A DNA stretch of 55,117 nt from an uncultured Lachnospiraceae bacterium (GCA_902777355.1 CACYTU010000018.1:52509-107625), one strand, 5' to 3'; positions 1 to 8,397 are shown, counted from the stretch's first letter. The notes: generated from the letters alone by a model not told the origin. Program-made: numbers and translations.

Positions 1-99
1 GCCTGAGGCGGAAGTAAAGCAAGCCTGAGAAGGATAAAAAGCCTGAGGCGGAAGTAAAAGTCTGAGGCGGAAAACAAAACAGCCTGAGACGGGAGAAAG
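1..99. repeat. Short degenerate tandem repeat in spacer
   Basis: Four to five imperfect copies of a unit of about 20 bp built on the core GCCTGAGGCGGAAGTAAA lie directly before the first terminator. No reading frame is supported. Other spacers in this window carry tandem copies of the preceding gene's 3' end, so these may derive from the 3' end of a gene lying to the left of the window (cysS is the usual neighbour of mrnC in Firmicutes). That origin is inference. Confidence 0.6.
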
Positions 100-128
100 A
101 AGCCCCGGAGCGCAAGCCCGGGGCTTTT
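100..128 (+). terminator. Intrinsic terminator upstream of mrnC
   Basis: The arms AAGCCCCGG (100-108) and CCGGGGCTT (118-126) pair perfectly around a 9-nt loop and run into TTTT. It would end a transcript entering from the left. The mrnC start follows only 24 bases later, so it may instead attenuate read-through into mrnC. Confidence 0.75.
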
Positions 129-151
129 GCATTTCAGATGTGGAGGAACAG

Positions 152-706
152 ATGGGAGAGAGCCCGTTCGGAGAAGAATCACTGATCGAAAAAGAAAAAA
201 AAGAGACCGGCACATCGGGGGCGGAGGACCGGACAGAATCCGAATCCGGCGATAACCGGGAAAATTTCCTGAAAGCTGTCGATATCTTTGCCCTGAACGG
301 AATGGATGTGGACATAAGGACTTATTCTCCGCTGGCTCTTGCCTTCCTGGGAGACGCGGTCTACTCTCTGTTTATCCGGACTACAGTGGTGGCCAGAGGC
401 AACAGGCAGGCAGAGAAACTTCACAATGAGACGACCAGAATGGTCCAGGCAAGGAAACAGTCGGCGATCGGAAAGGCAGTTTACGACCTGCTGTCACCCC
501 AGGAACAGAAAATTTACCGGAGAGGCAGGAATTCGCATCCCATGCACCACGCCAGGGGAGCCTCATTGGAGGAGTATCTGCATGCGACTGCGCTGGAGAC
601 CCTCTGCGGCTATCTGTTTCTGCAGGGTGAGACGGAGAGGATCGCCGAGATCCTCAGACAGGGGATCGAACTGACCGCAAGGAGAAACGGGGAACTGATG
701 TTTTGA
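152..706 (+). CDS. mrnC: Mini-ribonuclease III
   Basis: Mini-RNase III is a dimeric endonuclease that matures the ends of 23S rRNA in Firmicutes. It has the RNase III catalytic domain but no double-stranded-RNA-binding domain. The protein is 184 residues. After an acidic, poorly conserved N-terminus it shows the family signature LAFLGDAVYSLFIR with the catalytic Asp, then a helical region with NSHPMHHARGASLEEY, and ends without a dsRBD. I place the start at ATG 152 because GGAGG (142-146) lies 5 nt upstream; the alternative GTG at 140 overlaps that site. The following rlmB and sigH reproduce the usual Firmicute order (cysS-mrnC-rlmB-sigH), without the NYN-domain gene often found between them. 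Confidence 0.9.
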   Translation: MGESPFGEESLIEKEKKETGTSGAEDRTESESGDNRENFLKAVDIFALNGMDVDIRTYSPLALAFLGDAVYSLFIRTTVVARGNRQAEKLHNETTRMVQARKQSAIGKAVYDLLSPQEQKIYRRGRNSHPMHHARGASLEEYLHATALETLCGYLFLQGETERIAEILRQGIELTARRNGELMF

Positions 707-870
707 ACGTTTTTTCACGCAAGTCCACGGAAATCCACTGAAATCCCGCCTGGAAGCCTGGTAAAGATTCCGGGCGGGCATGCTGCGGCATGAGAAAAAC
801 TGAGAAACACGAGAGAGCGGAAGAAAAGTTTCTTGCGCGAAAGGGTTTGTAAAACAGGTATATAAAATAT

Positions 871-1827
871 ATGCAGGACAGGAATACACACAGATCTGAG
901 AACAGCAGCATTAGAGGTGGTCACAGGAGGGAGCGGACTAATGCCGAAGACGGGCATAGGACTTTCCGCTCTTCCGGGACAGGGAAAAACCGCAGCCGGG
1001 AGGAGAACCGGTATCAGGAGGAGAGAGACCGGTATTCCCGCAGGGAGAGCTCCAGGAGCACAGGGCTCCGGGACGGGGAGACAGACGAGAACAGGATTGA
1101 GGGAAGAAATGCCGTGATTGAGGCCTATAGGGCCGGCAGAACGATTGAAAAGATTTTCCTGCTGGAAGGTCCTGCCGAAGGAGCCATGCAGACAGTGCTT
1201 CGTCTTGCCAAAGAAAAGCATACTCCGATCCGTTTCCTCAGCCGTCAGCGGCTGGACCAGATGTCTCAGACCGGAAAACACCAGGGGGTAATTGCCCAGG
1301 CGGCGGCTTTTCATTACAGCGAGATAGAAGATCTGTTTTCCAGGGCTGCGGAGAAGGGTGAGGATCCCTTCTTTGTTCTGCTGGATCAGATCGAAGACCC
1401 GCACAATCTCGGGGCTATCATCAGGACCGCCAACCTGGCGGGAGCTCACGGAGTCATCATTCCAAAGGACCGCGCGGCAGGCCTGACGGCGACAGCTGCC
1501 AAGACTTCCGCCGGGGCTGTTCACTACACACCTGTGGTCAAGGTGACAAATCTTGGCCGGACAATGGAGGAACTCAAGAAACGCGGGCTCTGGTTTGTCT
1601 GCGCGGATATGGGGGGAACGCCTATGACCCAACTGTCCATGACCGGCCCGATCGGGCTGGTGATCGGAGCGGAGGGAAGCGGGGTCAGCCGTCTTGTCAA
1701 AGAAAAATGTGACATGACAGCGGCTATTCCCATGAAGGGTCAGATTGATTCCCTCAACGCGTCTGTAGCCGCGGGAGTCCTCATGTATGAAATCGTCCGC
1801 CAGAGAGAAGCTGCGGGGAAAGTATAA
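871..1827 (+). CDS. rlmB: 23S rRNA 2'-O-methyltransferase, TrmH/SpoU family (RlmB)
   Basis: This enzyme methylates a 23S rRNA guanosine ribose using S-adenosylmethionine. The SpoU core begins near residue 72 (ENRIEGRNAVIEA), with the substrate-binding L30e-like part first and then the knotted SAM-binding domain: DQIEDPHNLGAIIRTANLAG, the GAEGSGVSRLV loop, and SLNASVAAGVLMYEIVRQR at the C-terminus. The first 70 or so residues are an extremely Arg/Ser/Glu-rich, probably disordered extension absent from compact RlmB proteins such as that of E. coli. The annotated ATG has only a weak ribosome binding site (ACAGG). A better Shine-Dalgarno plus ATG at 941 is in another frame and cannot be used. The 3' end is partly duplicated after the stop (1807-1822 and 1842-1857). 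Confidence 0.9.
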   Translation: MQDRNTHRSENSSIRGGHRRERTNAEDGHRTFRSSGTGKNRSREENRYQEERDRYSRRESSRSTGLRDGETDENRIEGRNAVIEAYRAGRTIEKIFLLEGPAEGAMQTVLRLAKEKHTPIRFLSRQRLDQMSQTGKHQGVIAQAAAFHYSEIEDLFSRAAEKGEDPFFVLLDQIEDPHNLGAIIRTANLAGAHGVIIPKDRAAGLTATAAKTSAGAVHYTPVVKVTNLGRTMEELKKRGLWFVCADMGGTPMTQLSMTGPIGLVIGAEGSGVSRLVKEKCDMTAAIPMKGQIDSLNASVAAGVLMYEIVRQREAAGKV

Positions 1828-1929
1828 CCACAAATATGTAAGAAGCCGCGGGGAAAGCGGCAGAAAATGCCGGGTCAGCTCGTGCTGCTCTTACATATGA
1901 GTCTGAGAGCCATGCGCATAAGCACAAAT

Positions 1930-2583
1930 ATGAATAAAGAATATTATAAAAGCCTGGAGGACGATGAACTGATCGCCCTCTCCAGGGAGCAGGACAGCAG
2001 GGCGATTGAGGCGCTGATCAGCCGCTATAAGGGCATGGTCCTCAAGAGAGCAAGGTCCATGTACATACTGGGAGGAGACTCCGAGGACCTGATTCAGGAG
2101 GGGATGATCGGCCTGTTCAAAGCCCTCCGGGATTATGACTGTGGGAGAGACGCGAGTTTTGCCACATTCGCGGCACTGTGTGTGTCCCGCCAGCTTTATA
2201 CTGCCGTGCAGGCCTCGGGGAGAAAAAAGCACATGCCGTTGAATACTGCGGTCTCGCTCAATGCCCCTGTAAACAACGGCGGCGAGACCGGAAGCGAGGC
2301 AGGCATACAGCTGGAGGATTCTGTCTCCGAGGAACAGGGCACCCTGCTTTCTTCCGGTTACGGGTTCAATCCCGAAAAGATCCTGATCGATAGGGAAAAC
2401 CTCCTGCGTCTGCAGGAGCATATTGAGTCGGAACTCAGCCCCTTTGAAAAGGAGGTTCTGGATCTCCATCTGACAGGAATGAATTATGTCGAGATAGCGC
2501 ACATTCTGAACCGTGACGAAAAGTCTACGGACAATGCCCTGCAGAGGATCCGGGCAAAGGTGAGGAACTTCAAAGATCAATAA
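1930..2583 (+). CDS. sigH: RNA polymerase sigma factor SigH (Spo0H-like)
   Basis: This is a sigma-70 family factor of the SigH type, which in spore-forming Firmicutes directs early stationary-phase and sporulation genes. Region 2 is clear (LISRYKGMVLKRARSMYILG, then DLIQEGMIGLFKALRDYD, the region 2.2-2.4 core). Region 4 is a helix-turn-helix near the C-terminus (FEKEVLDLHLTGMNYVEIAH). The middle part carries an unusually long, poorly conserved linker (about residues 105-150). The start is not decided by a strong ribosome binding site. ATG 1930 gives the usual N-terminus MNKEYYKSLEDDELIALS; in-frame ATGs at 1867, 1897 and 1912 would add up to 21 residues. Position directly after rlmB matches B. 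subtilis. Confidence 0.85.
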   Translation: MNKEYYKSLEDDELIALSREQDSRAIEALISRYKGMVLKRARSMYILGGDSEDLIQEGMIGLFKALRDYDCGRDASFATFAALCVSRQLYTAVQASGRKKHMPLNTAVSLNAPVNNGGETGSEAGIQLEDSVSEEQGTLLSSGYGFNPEKILIDRENLLRLQEHIESELSPFEKEVLDLHLTGMNYVEIAHILNRDEKSTDNALQRIRAKVRNFKDQ

Positions 2584-2647
2584 TCAATGACCAATGATCT
2601 GCCTGCGGCGGTGCGAATGGGGGTATCCGGGAGGGTTTATATCAGTT

Positions 2648-3253
2648 ATGTACAGTTTTTTTGCTACTATTTCACGGATGAAGTATATCGAGAGATGGGC
2701 CCTGATGAGAAGCACCCGGCCTGAAAACCTCTCGGAACATGCTCTCGAGGTGGCTTCGATCGCCCACGCCCTGTGTGTGATCGGAAACAAACGCTACGGC
2801 AGGCAGCTGAATGCGGAACGCGCGGCAATGCTGGGGCTCTATCACGACGCGACCGAGATTATCACGGGAGATATGCCCACTCCTGTAAAATACCACAGCA
2901 GTAATATAAGAAAGGCTTATGGCATGGTGGAAGAGGCGGCAGCAGGGAGGCTCCTGGGCCTTCTGCCGGAGGACCTCAGGGAATCCTTTGAAGAGATCCT
3001 GCTTCCTGCAAAAGACGGGGATGACCTTTCTGATTCCGAGAGGTATCTCAGGCGCCTTGTCAAGGCGGCGGACAAGCTGTCTGCCCTCATTAAGTGTATC
3101 GAAGAGGAAAACGCAGGAAACGCAGAGTTCCGGACAGCCAAGATATCCACGGCCGCCATGATCGATAGTCTGTCGGAGGAACTCCCGGAGGTAAGGGATT
3201 TCTGCAGGGATTTCCTGCCCGCTTACGGCAGGACTCTCGATGAACTGCTGTAG
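2648..3253 (+). CDS. HD-domain hydrolase, YfbR-type 5'-deoxynucleotidase
   Basis: The 201-residue protein is an HD-superfamily metal-dependent hydrolase resembling YfbR, which dephosphorylates deoxynucleoside 5'-monophosphates. Visible metal-binding elements are RPENLSEHALEVASIAH (first His), LYHDATEIITGDMPTPVKY (the HD pair plus the following conserved stretch), and a distal Asp in KAADKLSALIKC. I chose ATG 2648 because the family-like N-terminus (MYSFFATISRMKYIERWALM) begins there and GGGAGG lies about 13 nt upstream. The 3' end of the gene, including the stop, is repeated three more times downstream. The biochemical assignment is by family resemblance only. Confidence 0.75.
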   Translation: MYSFFATISRMKYIERWALMRSTRPENLSEHALEVASIAHALCVIGNKRYGRQLNAERAAMLGLYHDATEIITGDMPTPVKYHSSNIRKAYGMVEEAAAGRLLGLLPEDLRESFEEILLPAKDGDDLSDSERYLRRLVKAADKLSALIKCIEEENAGNAEFRTAKISTAAMIDSLSEELPEVRDFCRDFLPAYGRTLDELL

Positions 3254-3350
3254 CAGACAGGACTCTTGATGAACTGCTGTAAGCAGACGGGACTTTCAAT
3301 GAACTGCTGTAAGCAGGCGGGACTCTCGATGAACTGCTGTTAGCAGACGA
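3231..3350 (+). repeat. Tandem duplication of the HD-gene 3' end
   Basis: Four units of 29-31 bp follow each other at 3231, 3260, 3290 and 3320. Each contains the core GATGAACTGCTGT followed by AGCAG, so CTGCT...AGCAG can form a small hairpin. The first unit is the actual 3' end and stop codon of the HD-domain gene; the others lie outside the gene. This suggests slippage or unequal exchange at the gene end. Confidence 0.9.
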
Positions 3351-3425
3351 AAGCTCCGCATAATCTGATCTGCCGGGGGACGGGGCATGAAGGGACCGGA
3401 ACCGGGGCAGTGAGGGGAGGATTTC

Positions 3426-4199
3426 ATGCTTATTTCTGTTCTTACTATTATGCCGGAACTGTTTGCAGACTTATTAAACAGTCCCGTGCTGGCGCGGGCT
3501 GTGAGCAAGGGGGAACTCGAGCTGGAAATCGTGGATATACGCGACTATGCACCAGGGAGCTTCCGGCATATCGATGACTCGCCCTTCGGGGGAGGAGCCG
3601 GGATGGTGATGCGGTGCCAGCCGGTCCTGGATGCCCTGCGCAGCTGCAGGGCTAGAGGAAAAGAGGTGTGCGGGCAGGAGGGCGCCTCCCGCAGACGCAC
3701 TGTGATCATGAGCCCTGCGGGGACTCCATATACCCAGGAAAAAGCAAGGGCTTTTTCCGGGCTGAGCCATCTGATCCTCATCTGCGGGCACTATGAGGGA
3801 ATGGATGCCCGAATTTATTCCCATGCGGATGAACAGGTCTCCATCGGCGACTATATCCTGACAGGAGGGGAACCTGCCGCCCGGGTCGTGATCGACTCCA
3901 TCGCCCGTCTGCTTCCGGGAAGCCTGCGGGACGCAAGCACCCGGGAGGAATCTTTTGAGAACGGCCTTCTGGAATATCCGCAGTACACACAGCCTGCTGT
4001 CTACGAGGGAGAGGCGGTTCCTGAAGTCCTCCGCTCAGGGAACCATGAAAAAATCCGCAGATGGAGACTGCAGCAGTCGCTCCTGCTGACCAGAAAAATG
4101 CGGCCGGATCTGTTCGCTGCACATGTCCTGACAGCGGAGGAAGAGGAGCTTCTGGCAGAGGCCGACAGGGAGCCGGACAATACTGTTTCTGTCGAATAA
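3426..4199 (+). CDS. trmD: tRNA (guanine37-N1)-methyltransferase
   Basis: TrmD methylates G37 next to the anticodon, preventing +1 frameshifting. The 257-residue protein has the complete SPOUT-knot architecture: N-terminal MLISVLTIMPELFADLLNSP, SPFGGGAGMVMR, the knot region with LILICGHYEGMDARI and IGDYILTGGEPAARVVID, and the C-terminal VPEVLRSGNHEKIRRWR used for tRNA recognition. A ribosome binding site GGGGAGG sits just upstream. In most bacteria trmD sits with rpsP, rimM and rplS; here it stands alone after the HD gene, so those genes must be elsewhere. Confidence 0.95.
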   Translation: MLISVLTIMPELFADLLNSPVLARAVSKGELELEIVDIRDYAPGSFRHIDDSPFGGGAGMVMRCQPVLDALRSCRARGKEVCGQEGASRRRTVIMSPAGTPYTQEKARAFSGLSHLILICGHYEGMDARIYSHADEQVSIGDYILTGGEPAARVVIDSIARLLPGSLRDASTREESFENGLLEYPQYTQPAVYEGEAVPEVLRSGNHEKIRRWRLQQSLLLTRKMRPDLFAAHVLTAEEEELLAEADREPDNTVSVE

Positions 4200-4345
4200 A
4201 TCAGTGATCAGGCGATATATAAAACAGGGACAGGCCGGACTGAAAATAAAGACAGTCCTGACTTAGTACAGGGCTATGCCGGATTAAAAACAGAAAAAGG
4301 CTGTATTTAATACAGATACAAGCCGGCCTTAAAGGCTGAGGGAAA

Positions 4346-4386
4346 GCCCGGGCAGATCAAGATCAGAAAGAGATCTGCCCGGGTCT
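4346..4386 (+). terminator. Terminator-like hairpin after trmD
   Basis: GCCCGGGCAGATC (4346-4358) pairs with GATCTGCCCGGGT (4372-4384; final pair G-T). The tail is CTTAAT, so the U-run is weak. It is the best candidate for the end of the trmD transcript. Confidence 0.6.
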
Positions 4387-4389
4387 TAA

Positions 4390-4480
4390 TATGACACGGC
4401 CCCCGTAATGTATTTTCCGCCTTGCGGCGGACGCGGGCCGGTCGGGGGTAGAGGGCGGCGTGGCTGCCTCTACCCTATTT
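4390..4480 (+). repeat. Dispersed repeat family R1, copy A
   Basis: This is a full-length member of a repeat of about 90 bp found several times in the window. It starts ATGACACGGCC, continues with GTAATGTATTTTCCGCC, a CCGCC-TTGC-GGCGG hairpin and GGCCGGTCGGGGG, and ends in a second hairpin with arms GGTAGAGG (4447-4454) and CCTCTACC (4467-4474). The spacer 4200-4616 holds nothing else I can identify apart from the preceding hairpin and the dnaJ ribosome binding site. Confidence 0.8.
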
Positions 4481-4616
4481 GTTATCATAGAAAATTGGTT
4501 ATGGGTACAGTTATCCTTGACTGACTGCATCAAGTGTGTTATATAGTATATATAACAGATAAAACAAAAACCATGTCCGGGACAATGTTCCTCCTCACAG
4601 AAAGGAGGTGAGAATC

Positions 4617-5837
4617 ATGGCAGAATATAGAAAACCCAAAGAAAAAGACCTGTACTCCATTCTGGGCCTTGAACGCGGAGCAGACGGGGCACAGATTAAA
4701 AAAGCATACAGAAAACTTGCGAAAAAGTATCACCCGGATTCCAATAAGGGAGACAGCGCGGCGGAGAAGAAGTTCAAGGATATTTCCGAAGCAAACGCTA
4801 TTCTGGGAGATCCTGAGAAGAGAAAAATATATGATGAATTCGGATATGCGGCTTTTGAGAGCGGCATGGATCCCAAGGAATATGCGAAACGGATGCATGA
4901 AGCGAAGGCGGCCGGATTCGGAGGCGCCGGCGGCTTCGGCAATTTCGGCGGTTCATTCCGGGGCTTCGGAGGAGCCGGGGCGGAAGGTTTCGGCTCAGGA
5001 GCTTTCGGAGGCGGCGGAGGCAGCAGGACCGGATTTTTCCGCAGCGGGGACGGTACTTATTCAAGCTTCAGTTTTGAAGGCGGCGATTCCGACTACAGCG
5101 ATCTTTTTGAAAATCTGTTCGGAGGCGCCACAGGAACCGGCAGGGGAACGGGAAGCTTCAGGTCTTCCGGTACAGGCACCAGAGGAGCGGGAAGCGGCGG
5201 CTTCAGGCGCGCGGGTGCCGGGGGTACCGGCCAGGGCAGTTCCTACAGCTATTACGGGGACGGTGCACCGCCCGAGAATCTGGATGTGACGACGTCTGTG
5301 CGGATCTCCTTTGAAGAAGCTGTTCTGGGCTGTGACCGCACGATCCGTCTGATGAAGGATGACGGCAGCGGCACACAGACCCTGCGCGTCCATATCCCTT
5401 CCGGCATTGACGACGGAAAATCAGTCCGTTTGCGCGGCAAAGGACATATGTCCGCTGACGGAAAAAGGAGGGGCGATCTTCTCCTCAAAGTCTCGGTTGA
5501 TGCTTCTAAAGATTTTACAAGGAAGGGGCAGGATATCTTCACAACGGTCTATGTGCCGTTTACGACGGCAGTATTGGGCGGAGAGGCTCAGGTTCTGCTG
5601 CCGAACGGCAAAAAGATCATTTGCAAGGTTCCGCCCGGGACGGATGCGGGTAAAAAGATCAGGATCCGCGGCAAGGGGATCCAGATAGAAAAAAGCAGCG
5701 CCCCAGCAGGTGACCTCTTTGTCACAGTCCAGGTCCGCGTCCCCGCTAACCTGACAGAAGCGGAGATCAAAAAACTTCGGGAGTTTGAAAAAATGAACAG
5801 GGAACTGCACTCCGGCGGGACATCAGCTGGTAAATGA
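4617..5837 (+). CDS. DnaJ-family co-chaperone without zinc finger (CbpA/type B)
   Basis: This Hsp40 co-chaperone stimulates DnaK ATPase and delivers clients. The N-terminal J domain (about residues 8-75) contains the essential HPD tripeptide (YHPDSNKGD). It is followed by a long Gly/Phe/Ser-rich linker (about 100-220). Two C-terminal substrate-binding beta domains follow, visible as VRISFEEAVLGCDRTIRL, HIPSGIDDGKSVRLRGKGH and KVPPGTDAGKKIRIRGKGI. There is no CxxCxGxG zinc finger, so it is not canonical DnaJ. The AAAGGAGG site at 4600-4607 fixes the start at ATG 4617, not the GTG at 4608. Neighbours give no clue to a dedicated partner. Confidence 0.9.
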   Translation: MAEYRKPKEKDLYSILGLERGADGAQIKKAYRKLAKKYHPDSNKGDSAAEKKFKDISEANAILGDPEKRKIYDEFGYAAFESGMDPKEYAKRMHEAKAAGFGGAGGFGNFGGSFRGFGGAGAEGFGSGAFGGGGGSRTGFFRSGDGTYSSFSFEGGDSDYSDLFENLFGGATGTGRGTGSFRSSGTGTRGAGSGGFRRAGAGGTGQGSSYSYYGDGAPPENLDVTTSVRISFEEAVLGCDRTIRLMKDDGSGTQTLRVHIPSGIDDGKSVRLRGKGHMSADGKRRGDLLLKVSVDASKDFTRKGQDIFTTVYVPFTTAVLGGEAQVLLPNGKKIICKVPPGTDAGKKIRIRGKGIQIEKSSAPAGDLFVTVQVRVPANLTEAEIKKLREFEKMNRELHSGGTSAGK

Positions 5838-5917
5838 TGCAAATGATAAAGAAGCTGCATGACCTGAAGAGAAGACGAAATACAATCCCCTGATGACCTG
5901 ACGGGAGGGCTTAAAGC

Positions 5918-6060
5918 TGGAATCTTCATAGAGAAAGCAGGAATCTTCATAGAGAAAGCAGGAATCTTCATAGAGAAAGCAGGAATCTACATAGAGAAAG
6001 CAGGTATCTGTATAGAGAAAAATTAGATATCTGTACAGAGAAAAGAAGACATCTGCGCAG
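5918..6060 (+). repeat. 21-bp tandem repeat array downstream of dnaJ
   Basis: At least five units of 21 bp (core GGAATCTTCATAGAGAAAGCA) are followed by three more diverged ones. Because 21 is a multiple of three, both strands show artificial repetitive ORFs, which I do not believe are genes. The unit is not an obvious copy of the dnaJ 3' end. The rest of the spacer 5838-6318 contains the terminator at 6070-6123 and no gene. Confidence 0.85.
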
Positions 6061-6068
6061 AGAAAAAG

Positions 6069-6131
6069 AAAAGGACAGGAATTTTCCGTGCCCGGAAAGG
6101 CGGGCGGAATCATTCCTGTCCTTCTTTTTTG
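6069..6131. terminator. Bidirectional intrinsic terminator between dnaJ and bcd
   Basis: AAGGACAGGAAT (6070-6081) pairs with ATTCCTGTCCTT (6112-6123). On the plus strand it is followed by CTTTTTTG, and on the minus strand by TTTTCTTTTTC, so it can serve both the dnaJ transcript and the oppositely oriented bcd transcript. Confidence 0.85.
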
Positions 6132-6318
6132 TTTTAATAGAGAATCTTTACCGGAAGCAAAGATGTAATACCGGATGAAGGGTAAAGGTTCATCATCTGG
6201 AAGGCTTATGCTGCAGTCAGCTGTCGAAAACCTCTGTCTGCCGGAGCCGGATCATCAGAATGTCCGAATGCGGATCTGAGCAATACATTCCTGGAAGCCT
6301 TCGTGTTCTCACTTCGAA

Positions 6319-7464
6319 TTAGCGAAGCATGGAACCGGACATGACCATCTTCATAACTTCGGATGTGCCCTCGTAGATCTCGCAGATCTTGACGTCGCGG
6401 AGCTTGCGCTCAACACTGTACTCACGGCAGTAGCCATAGCCGCCCATGTACTGAACAGCGTGACGGCAGACATCGTTCGCGATGGTGGAAGCGAAGAGCT
6501 TAGCCTGTGCAGCGAGGAAGTTGTAGTTCTCGTGGTTGTCCTTGGCAACAGCTGCCTGCCAGGTCAGAAGACGGGCTGCGTTGATGTTTGCCTGATCCTC
6601 AGCCATACGGAACTGGGTGTTCTGGAAAGCGGTGATGGGCTTGCCGAACTGCTTTCTCTCTTTGCAGTACTTGATGGCTTCGTCAAGAGCGCCCTGAGCG
6701 ATACCGACAGACTGTGCAGCGATACCGATACGGCCGCCGTCGAGAGCCTTCATGGCAACCTTGAAGCCCTTGCCTACGCCGCCGAGGATGTCGTCTTTGT
6801 GGACGCGGACGTTGTTGTAATAAACCTCAGCGTTGGAAGCGCCGCGGATACCCATACGCTTGATGTCGGGCTGAACTTCGACACCGGGAGTTTCCTTGGA
6901 AACGAGGAATGCAGTCATTCCCTTGTGAGCAGGGACGGACTTGTCGGTAAGAGCGAATACCAGGAAGGTATCAGCGAAACCGGAGTTGGTTGTGAAGATC
7001 TTGGCGCCGTTGATTACGTAGTAGTCGCCATCCTGCTCTGCGGAAGTGGTAGCACCTGCAACGTCGGATCCGGCATTGGGCTCTGTCAGGCTGAAGCAGC
7101 CGACCTTGGAACCATCAACCAGGGGACGAAGCCATTTCTCTTTCTGCTCGGGAGTTGCGAACTCATCGATGATACCCGCGCAAAGAGAAGTGTGAACAGA
7201 AAGGGTCAGGCTGGTGCTGGCGTCGACCTTGGAGATTTCTTCCATCATCAGAGTGTAGGTCAGAACGTCCATGCCTGTGCCGCCGATTTCCTCTGAGAAA
7301 GGAATGCCGAAGAAGCCGAGCTCCTGCATCTGCTGAACAAGGCCCATGTTCATCTTCTCATTCTCATCCATTTCCTCTGCTGCTGCGGCAACCTGCTCCT
7401 GAGCAAATTTGCGGAAAAGTTCCTGCATATCCTTCTGCTCGTCTGTCAACTGAAAGCTTACCAT
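6319..7464 (-). CDS. bcd: Short-chain acyl-CoA dehydrogenase (butyryl-CoA dehydrogenase type)
   Basis: This FAD enzyme of the acyl-CoA dehydrogenase family, 381 residues, is closest in appearance to clostridial butyryl-CoA dehydrogenase, which reduces crotonyl-CoA. Signatures are SFQLTDEQKDMQELFRKFA at the N-terminus, FSLTEPNAGSDVAGATT, ITAFQNTQFRMAEDQANI, YMGGYGYCREYSVERKLRD, and the catalytic Glu in ICEIYEGTSEV. The start ATG at 7464 is preceded by GGAGG on the minus strand; an in-frame ATG 30 bases upstream lacks this. It stands alone, without etfAB, thl, crt or hbd, so it may be a second copy or act on another short acyl-CoA. Confidence 0.88.
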   Translation of the reverse strand: MVSFQLTDEQKDMQELFRKFAQEQVAAAAEEMDENEKMNMGLVQQMQELGFFGIPFSEEIGGTGMDVLTYTLMMEEISKVDASTSLTLSVHTSLCAGIIDEFATPEQKEKWLRPLVDGSKVGCFSLTEPNAGSDVAGATTSAEQDGDYYVINGAKIFTTNSGFADTFLVFALTDKSVPAHKGMTAFLVSKETPGVEVQPDIKRMGIRGASNAEVYYNNVRVHKDDILGGVGKGFKVAMKALDGGRIGIAAQSVGIAQGALDEAIKYCKERKQFGKPITAFQNTQFRMAEDQANINAARLLTWQAAVAKDNHENYNFLAAQAKLFASTIANDVCRHAVQYMGGYGYCREYSVERKLRDVKICEIYEGTSEVMKMVMSGSMLR

Positions 7465-7539
7465 ATTATGCCTCCTCATAAAAAATGTGTGCATAGTGCC
7501 GGACTTTCAGCCGCCCGGCGTCAATTGAATTTCTAATAA

Positions 7540-7573
7540 TTAGCATACTAACTATTGCGTCAAAATGCAATAG
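7540..7573 (-). promoter_or_regulatory. Candidate bcd promoter with overlapping palindromes
   Basis: On the minus strand TTGCAT (plus 7565-7570) and TATGCT (plus 7542-7547) are 17 nt apart. Two inverted repeats overlap them: CTATTGC-N8-GCAATAG (7552-7558 and 7567-7573) around the -35 region, and TTAG-CATA-CTAA (7540-7551) over the -10. The hexamers are far from consensus, so promoter and operator calls are tentative. Confidence 0.4.
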
Positions 7574-7662
7574 CTTTTGTGATTTTTTTGTCTAAGATTA
7601 TCCTTTTTTTGCTACACACTGACCGGCATGTGACATGGGCCGGAGAAAAATATAAAAAACGG

Positions 7663-8367
7663 TCATGAATCCTGCACACGGACCATCTGGTAACCGATTC
7701 CTATATGGGTCTCGATCAGGTTGAAACCGGGCTGGGCAGCCTTGAGCTTTTTGCGCAGGGAGGTCATATAGACGCGGAGCGAAATGATATCCGTCTCTAC
7801 ACCTCCGCCCCAGATTCTGCCTATGATATAGGAGTGGGTCAGTACTTTTCCCACATTTCCGGCCAAAAGAGTCAGCAGACGGTATTCTATGGCTGTCAGC
7901 CTCACTTCTTTTCCCGCCAGGGTGACCTGCCTGGAGGCGTAGTCGATCGTGAGGTCTCCGTTGACGAATACCGGTGTCTTTTCACTGCCGGAGGAGAGAT
8001 ATTTCATGCGCCTCTGGGCAGCCCTTATGCGGGCCAGAAGCTCCTCGATGGAAAAGGGCTTTGTCAGATAATCGTCGGCCCCGCTGTCAAGGGCCATGAT
8101 CTTGTCGCTGTCCTCACCGCGCGCGCTGATGATAATGATCAGCGCTTCTGACCATGAGCGCACAGTCCGGATCACCTCGATTCCGTCTATGTCGGGAAGA
8201 CCCAGATCGAGAAGAATCAGATCCGGGTGATGTGAGGCGCACAGGGAGATGGCTTCGTTCCCTGTAGATGCAGCTATGTATGTGTAATGGTTGATCTTCA
8301 ATGTGGTTGTAATGAGATTGGATACCGACCTGTCGTCTTCAACCACCAGTATTTTCATCTCATTCAT
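7663..8367 (-). CDS. kdpE: OmpR-family response regulator, KdpE type
   Basis: The 234-residue protein has a receiver domain (MKILVVEDDRSVSNLI with the acidic pair, LILLDLGLPDIDG with the phosphorylated Asp, and the switch Lys in DDYLTKPFSIEELLARI). A winged-helix OmpR/PhoB DNA-binding domain follows from about residue 130 (LTAIEYRLLTLLAGNVGKVL, then SLRVYMTSLRKKL). A GAAAGGAAG site precedes ATG 8367. It is the partner of the KdpD-type kinase encoded just upstream on the same strand. No kdpFABC lies nearby; the potassium genes present are ktrAB, so the likely target is ktr or a distant operon. Confidence 0.9.
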   Translation of the reverse strand: MNEMKILVVEDDRSVSNLITTTLKINHYTYIAASTGNEAISLCASHHPDLILLDLGLPDIDGIEVIRTVRSWSEALIIIISARGEDSDKIMALDSGADDYLTKPFSIEELLARIRAAQRRMKYLSSGSEKTPVFVNGDLTIDYASRQVTLAGKEVRLTAIEYRLLTLLAGNVGKVLTHSYIIGRIWGGGVETDIISLRVYMTSLRKKLKAAQPGFNLIETHIGIGYQMVRVQDS

Positions 8368-8397
8368 AGCAATTACTTCCTTTCAAGTTGGTTTTTC

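Noticed and set aside
917-1117. Alternative ORF inside rlmB with a good ribosome binding site and ATG at 941
   Set aside because: Out of frame with the conserved methyltransferase, short, and without recognisable motifs; the Shine-Dalgarno-like GGAGG is probably coincidental in a purine-rich stretch.
5588-6113. Repetitive minus-strand ORFs after dnaJ
   Set aside because: The 21-bp repeat is a multiple of three, so open frames arise by chance; no start signals.
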